Shown here piece after piece: positions 58,258-59,673 of a stretch of 59,673 bases of DNA (position 1 is its first letter; each line of letters begins with the position of its first letter). The position numbers and the translations under genes are program-made. The stretch is from Acidobacteriota bacterium (GTDB taxonomy: Bacteria; Acidobacteriota; Vicinamibacteria; Fen-336). The stretch spans positions 1-59,673 of the forward strand of contig JAJDNS010000130.1 of assembly GCA_022340585.1 (NCBI GenBank), given 5' to 3'. The notes under the pieces are model-generated. The model was not told the DNA's origin. It saw only the letters and a program-made list of their open reading frames with translations, and searched no databases.

Positions 58258-59469
58258 ATGGTGAATGGTCCCCCAGCCCGGCATCCCGGGGAGGCCAGGG
58301 TTCCCCTCGATGTCCTCACACCCCCCTGGTGGCTCCGGAAGTCGAAGGCCTTCCGAGGCTCCACCTCCGTGCGGACACCGCGCCCGCCCGGCCGCGCCGC
58401 CCCCGAGACGCACCGCGGTGATGCGGCCGCGGCCCACGCCCTCGTCGAGCGTGTCCGCGAGGCGATTCGCGCGCGCCACTACAGCCGCCGGACCGAGAAG
58501 TCCTACGTCGGATGGGTGCGTCGTTTCCTGGCGTTTCATGCCTACGGGGACGCCACACGCATGGGAGCCACCGAGGTGCGCGCGTATCTCACCCACCTGG
58601 CGACGCGTCGACGCGTCAGCGCCTCGACCCAGAATCAGGCCTTCAGCGCACTCCTGTTCCTCTTTCGGCAGGTGCTCGGCCGGGACCTGGAGGCGCTCGA
58701 GGACACCCCCCGCGCCAAGCGGCCGACCCGGCTCCCGGTGGTCCTGAGCCGAGCCGAGGCCGCGGCCCTCATCAGCCACCTGCCGGGTCGCCTCTGGTTG
58801 GTCGGGTCTCTCATCTACGGCGCGGGGCTCCGCCTCCAGGAGTGCCTCTCCCTGCGCGTGAAGGACGTGGACTTCGACCGGCGCGTGCTCACGGTGCGAG
58901 ACGGCAAGGGTCGCAAGGACCGGGAGACCGTTCTCCCCGACGCGCTCGAAGAGCCGCTGCGAGGGCACCTCCGAAGGATCCGCAAAACCCACGAGAAGGA
59001 GGTGGCCGATGGCCGGGGCGCCGTGACCCTCCCCGATGCCCTGGAGAGGAAGTACCCCCGAGCCCAATGGGAGCTCGGCTGGCAATGGGTCTTCCCGGCC
59101 GGCCGGGAGTACGTCGACAGGAGCACCGGCGTCCTGCGGAGGCACCATCTCCATCCAAGTGCCGTCCAGCGGGCCTTCCGGACGGCCGCGGAGGAAGCGG
59201 GCCTCGCCAAGCGGGCCACGAGCCACAGTCTCCGGCACTCCTTCGCCACCCACATGCTCGAAGCCGGCTACGACATCCGCACCGTCCAGGAGCTCATGGG
59301 CCACCGCGAGCTCAATACGACGATGATCTACACCCACGTCACAACCGTGGGAAGCAAGGGGGTGCGGAGCCCCCTGGACCACCGGGTCCTCCCCCCCCTC
59401 TCGCAAGGCAACCCAATTGGCCAGAACAAGCCATCCCAACGACGGCCCCTCCGGCAGGAAGACGACTAA
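58258..59469 (+). CDS. intI: Integron integrase
   Basis: The 403-residue tyrosine recombinase has an extra ~60-residue Pro/Arg-rich N-terminus, then an integron-type core-binding domain (VREAIRARHYSRRTEKSYVGWVRRFLAFH; VSASTQNQAFSALLFLFRQVLG). The catalytic domain has Arg near 190 (GAGLRLQE), HSLRH near 322 and nucleophile Tyr near 357 (TTMIYTHV). The integron-specific insertion is present (DALERKYPRAQWELGWQWVFPA), as is the RRHHLH block. All catalytic residues look intact. The gene reads away from transketolase, and no cassette array lies on its 5' side within the window, so cassettes, if any, would be downstream, the less common orientation. Confidence 0.93.
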   Translation: MVNGPPARHPGEARVPLDVLTPPWWLRKSKAFRGSTSVRTPRPPGRAAPETHRGDAAAAHALVERVREAIRARHYSRRTEKSYVGWVRRFLAFHAYGDATRMGATEVRAYLTHLATRRRVSASTQNQAFSALLFLFRQVLGRDLEALEDTPRAKRPTRLPVVLSRAEAAALISHLPGRLWLVGSLIYGAGLRLQECLSLRVKDVDFDRRVLTVRDGKGRKDRETVLPDALEEPLRGHLRRIRKTHEKEVADGRGAVTLPDALERKYPRAQWELGWQWVFPAGREYVDRSTGVLRRHHLHPSAVQRAFRTAAEEAGLAKRATSHSLRHSFATHMLEAGYDIRTVQELMGHRELNTTMIYTHVTTVGSKGVRSPLDHRVLPPLSQGNPIGQNKPSQRRPLRQEDD

Positions 59470-59574
59470 CACGAGGAGGTCGAGCGAGTTGCCGACCGCA
59501 TCCCCCGCCGGACGATCGCTTCCACCTCTCGACAACCTCCGATACTCGAGCGTAAGCTTCAATTCGCGAGTTGT

Positions 59575-59607
59575 GGAGACTAACTGTTCGACCGACAGTG
59601 GAGTCCC
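59575..59607. other. Imperfect hairpin downstream of intI
   Basis: GG-a-GACT-a-ACTGT, loop TCGACCG, ACAGT-gg-AGTC-CC: about 11 paired bases interrupted by one- and two-base bulges. A second GACTAAC heptamer (59464-59470) occurs at the integrase stop. Bulged hairpins near intI recall attC/attI structures, but the canonical GTTRRRY cores are missing, so this is not called a recombination site. Confidence 0.3.
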
Positions 59608-59635
59608 ACCAGCACGTCTCAAGACGGCGTCCTGA

Positions 59636-59673
59636 ATGAACGCACTGCTGTTCCTCGCCGCTGCGTTGGCGCT
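59636..59673 (+). CDS. Start of a gene running off the window (signal-peptide-like)
   Basis: ATG at 59636 begins MNALLFLAAALA, a typical hydrophobic signal or membrane start, open to the end of the window. No ribosome site is seen. It could be a first cassette gene or the next chromosomal gene. Confidence 0.3.
   Translation, partial: MNALLFLAAALA

Noticed and set aside
59470..59635. attC or attI site downstream of intI
   Set aside because: No GTTRRRY/RYYYAAC core pair at the right spacing; only a small bulged hairpin, so listed as a structure, not a recombination site.
1..59673. CRISPR arrays, tRNA or rRNA genes, riboswitches
   Set aside because: No regularly spaced direct repeats, cloverleaf arms or recognisable aptamer cores were seen on either strand by eye.

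Overview
The window is about 60 kb of very GC-rich (roughly 70% by eye), densely packed bacterial chromosome. No rRNA, tRNA, CRISPR array or intact insertion sequence was seen. The gene mix suggests an Acidobacteriota-like heterotroph: a sulfatase/TPR fusion remnant with the 'L.SLGYLS' signature, a sulfatase lipoprotein, a bactofilin, a YpdA-type reductase, a multi-TM Ser/Thr kinase, Ku plus a Pseudomonas-type LigD, and an oversized transketolase. This placement is inference; there is no phylogenetic marker beyond Rho.

Layout. 1-9.8 kb: sulfatase/TPR C-terminus, L-arabinose isomerase (araA), a YjbQ-like protein, an exported nitrilase with a bactofilin, a sulfatase, an AGCS amino-acid symporter and a nucleoside hydrolase. 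9.8-24 kb: repair and signalling genes. These are LigD and Ku (NHEJ), a family 5 uracil-DNA glycosylase, a six-TM Ser/Thr kinase translationally coupled to a 2-hydroxyacid dehydrogenase, a 1044-residue kinase/M23 peptidase/aminotransferase fusion, YpdA, an orphan sugar-binding protein, an esterase and small exported proteins. 24.2-31.7 kb: a tight five-gene operon (PEP-synthase-like phosphotransferase, cache/PAS histidine kinase, response regulator, CBS protein, SLC13/DASS-like permease), preceded by a 10-codon leader ORF that is itself coupled to the first gene. 31.7-38.8 kb: an exported DUF2252 protein, a CARDB lipoprotein, a radical SAM protein and a degenerate pyruvate kinase around a 399-bp regulatory region with two CRP/FNR-like sites, then a chain of coupled ORFs containing two tiny genes. 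38.8-45 kb: a MacB/Lol-like efflux operon ending in a Tat-exported TIM-barrel protein. 45-55.7 kb: esterase, rho (with a 10-codon coupled leader ORF), diguanylate cyclase, M64 peptidase, gamma-glutamyltransferase, a CXXCH membrane protein, exonuclease III, an HtrA-like protease, a DinB-fold protein and a TPR protein. 55.8 kb to the end: transketolase, then an integron integrase (intI) preceded by a 12-bp inverted repeat and followed by an imperfect hairpin and the first codons of another gene.

Themes. (1) At about a dozen genes a -10-like hexamer ends only 5-9 nt before the start codon, with no Shine-Dalgarno in between. This implies widespread leaderless transcription and was used here to choose several starts. 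(2) Two unrelated genes, rho and the PEP-synthase-like gene, are each preceded by a 10-codon ORF whose stop overlaps the main start codon (TTGA and ATGA). (3) A 35-bp palindromic repeat occurs three times between genes. (4) Likely terminators are GC hairpins without U-tracts. The best candidates for an undescribed system are the 24.2-31.7 kb operon and the APH-M23-aminotransferase fusion.
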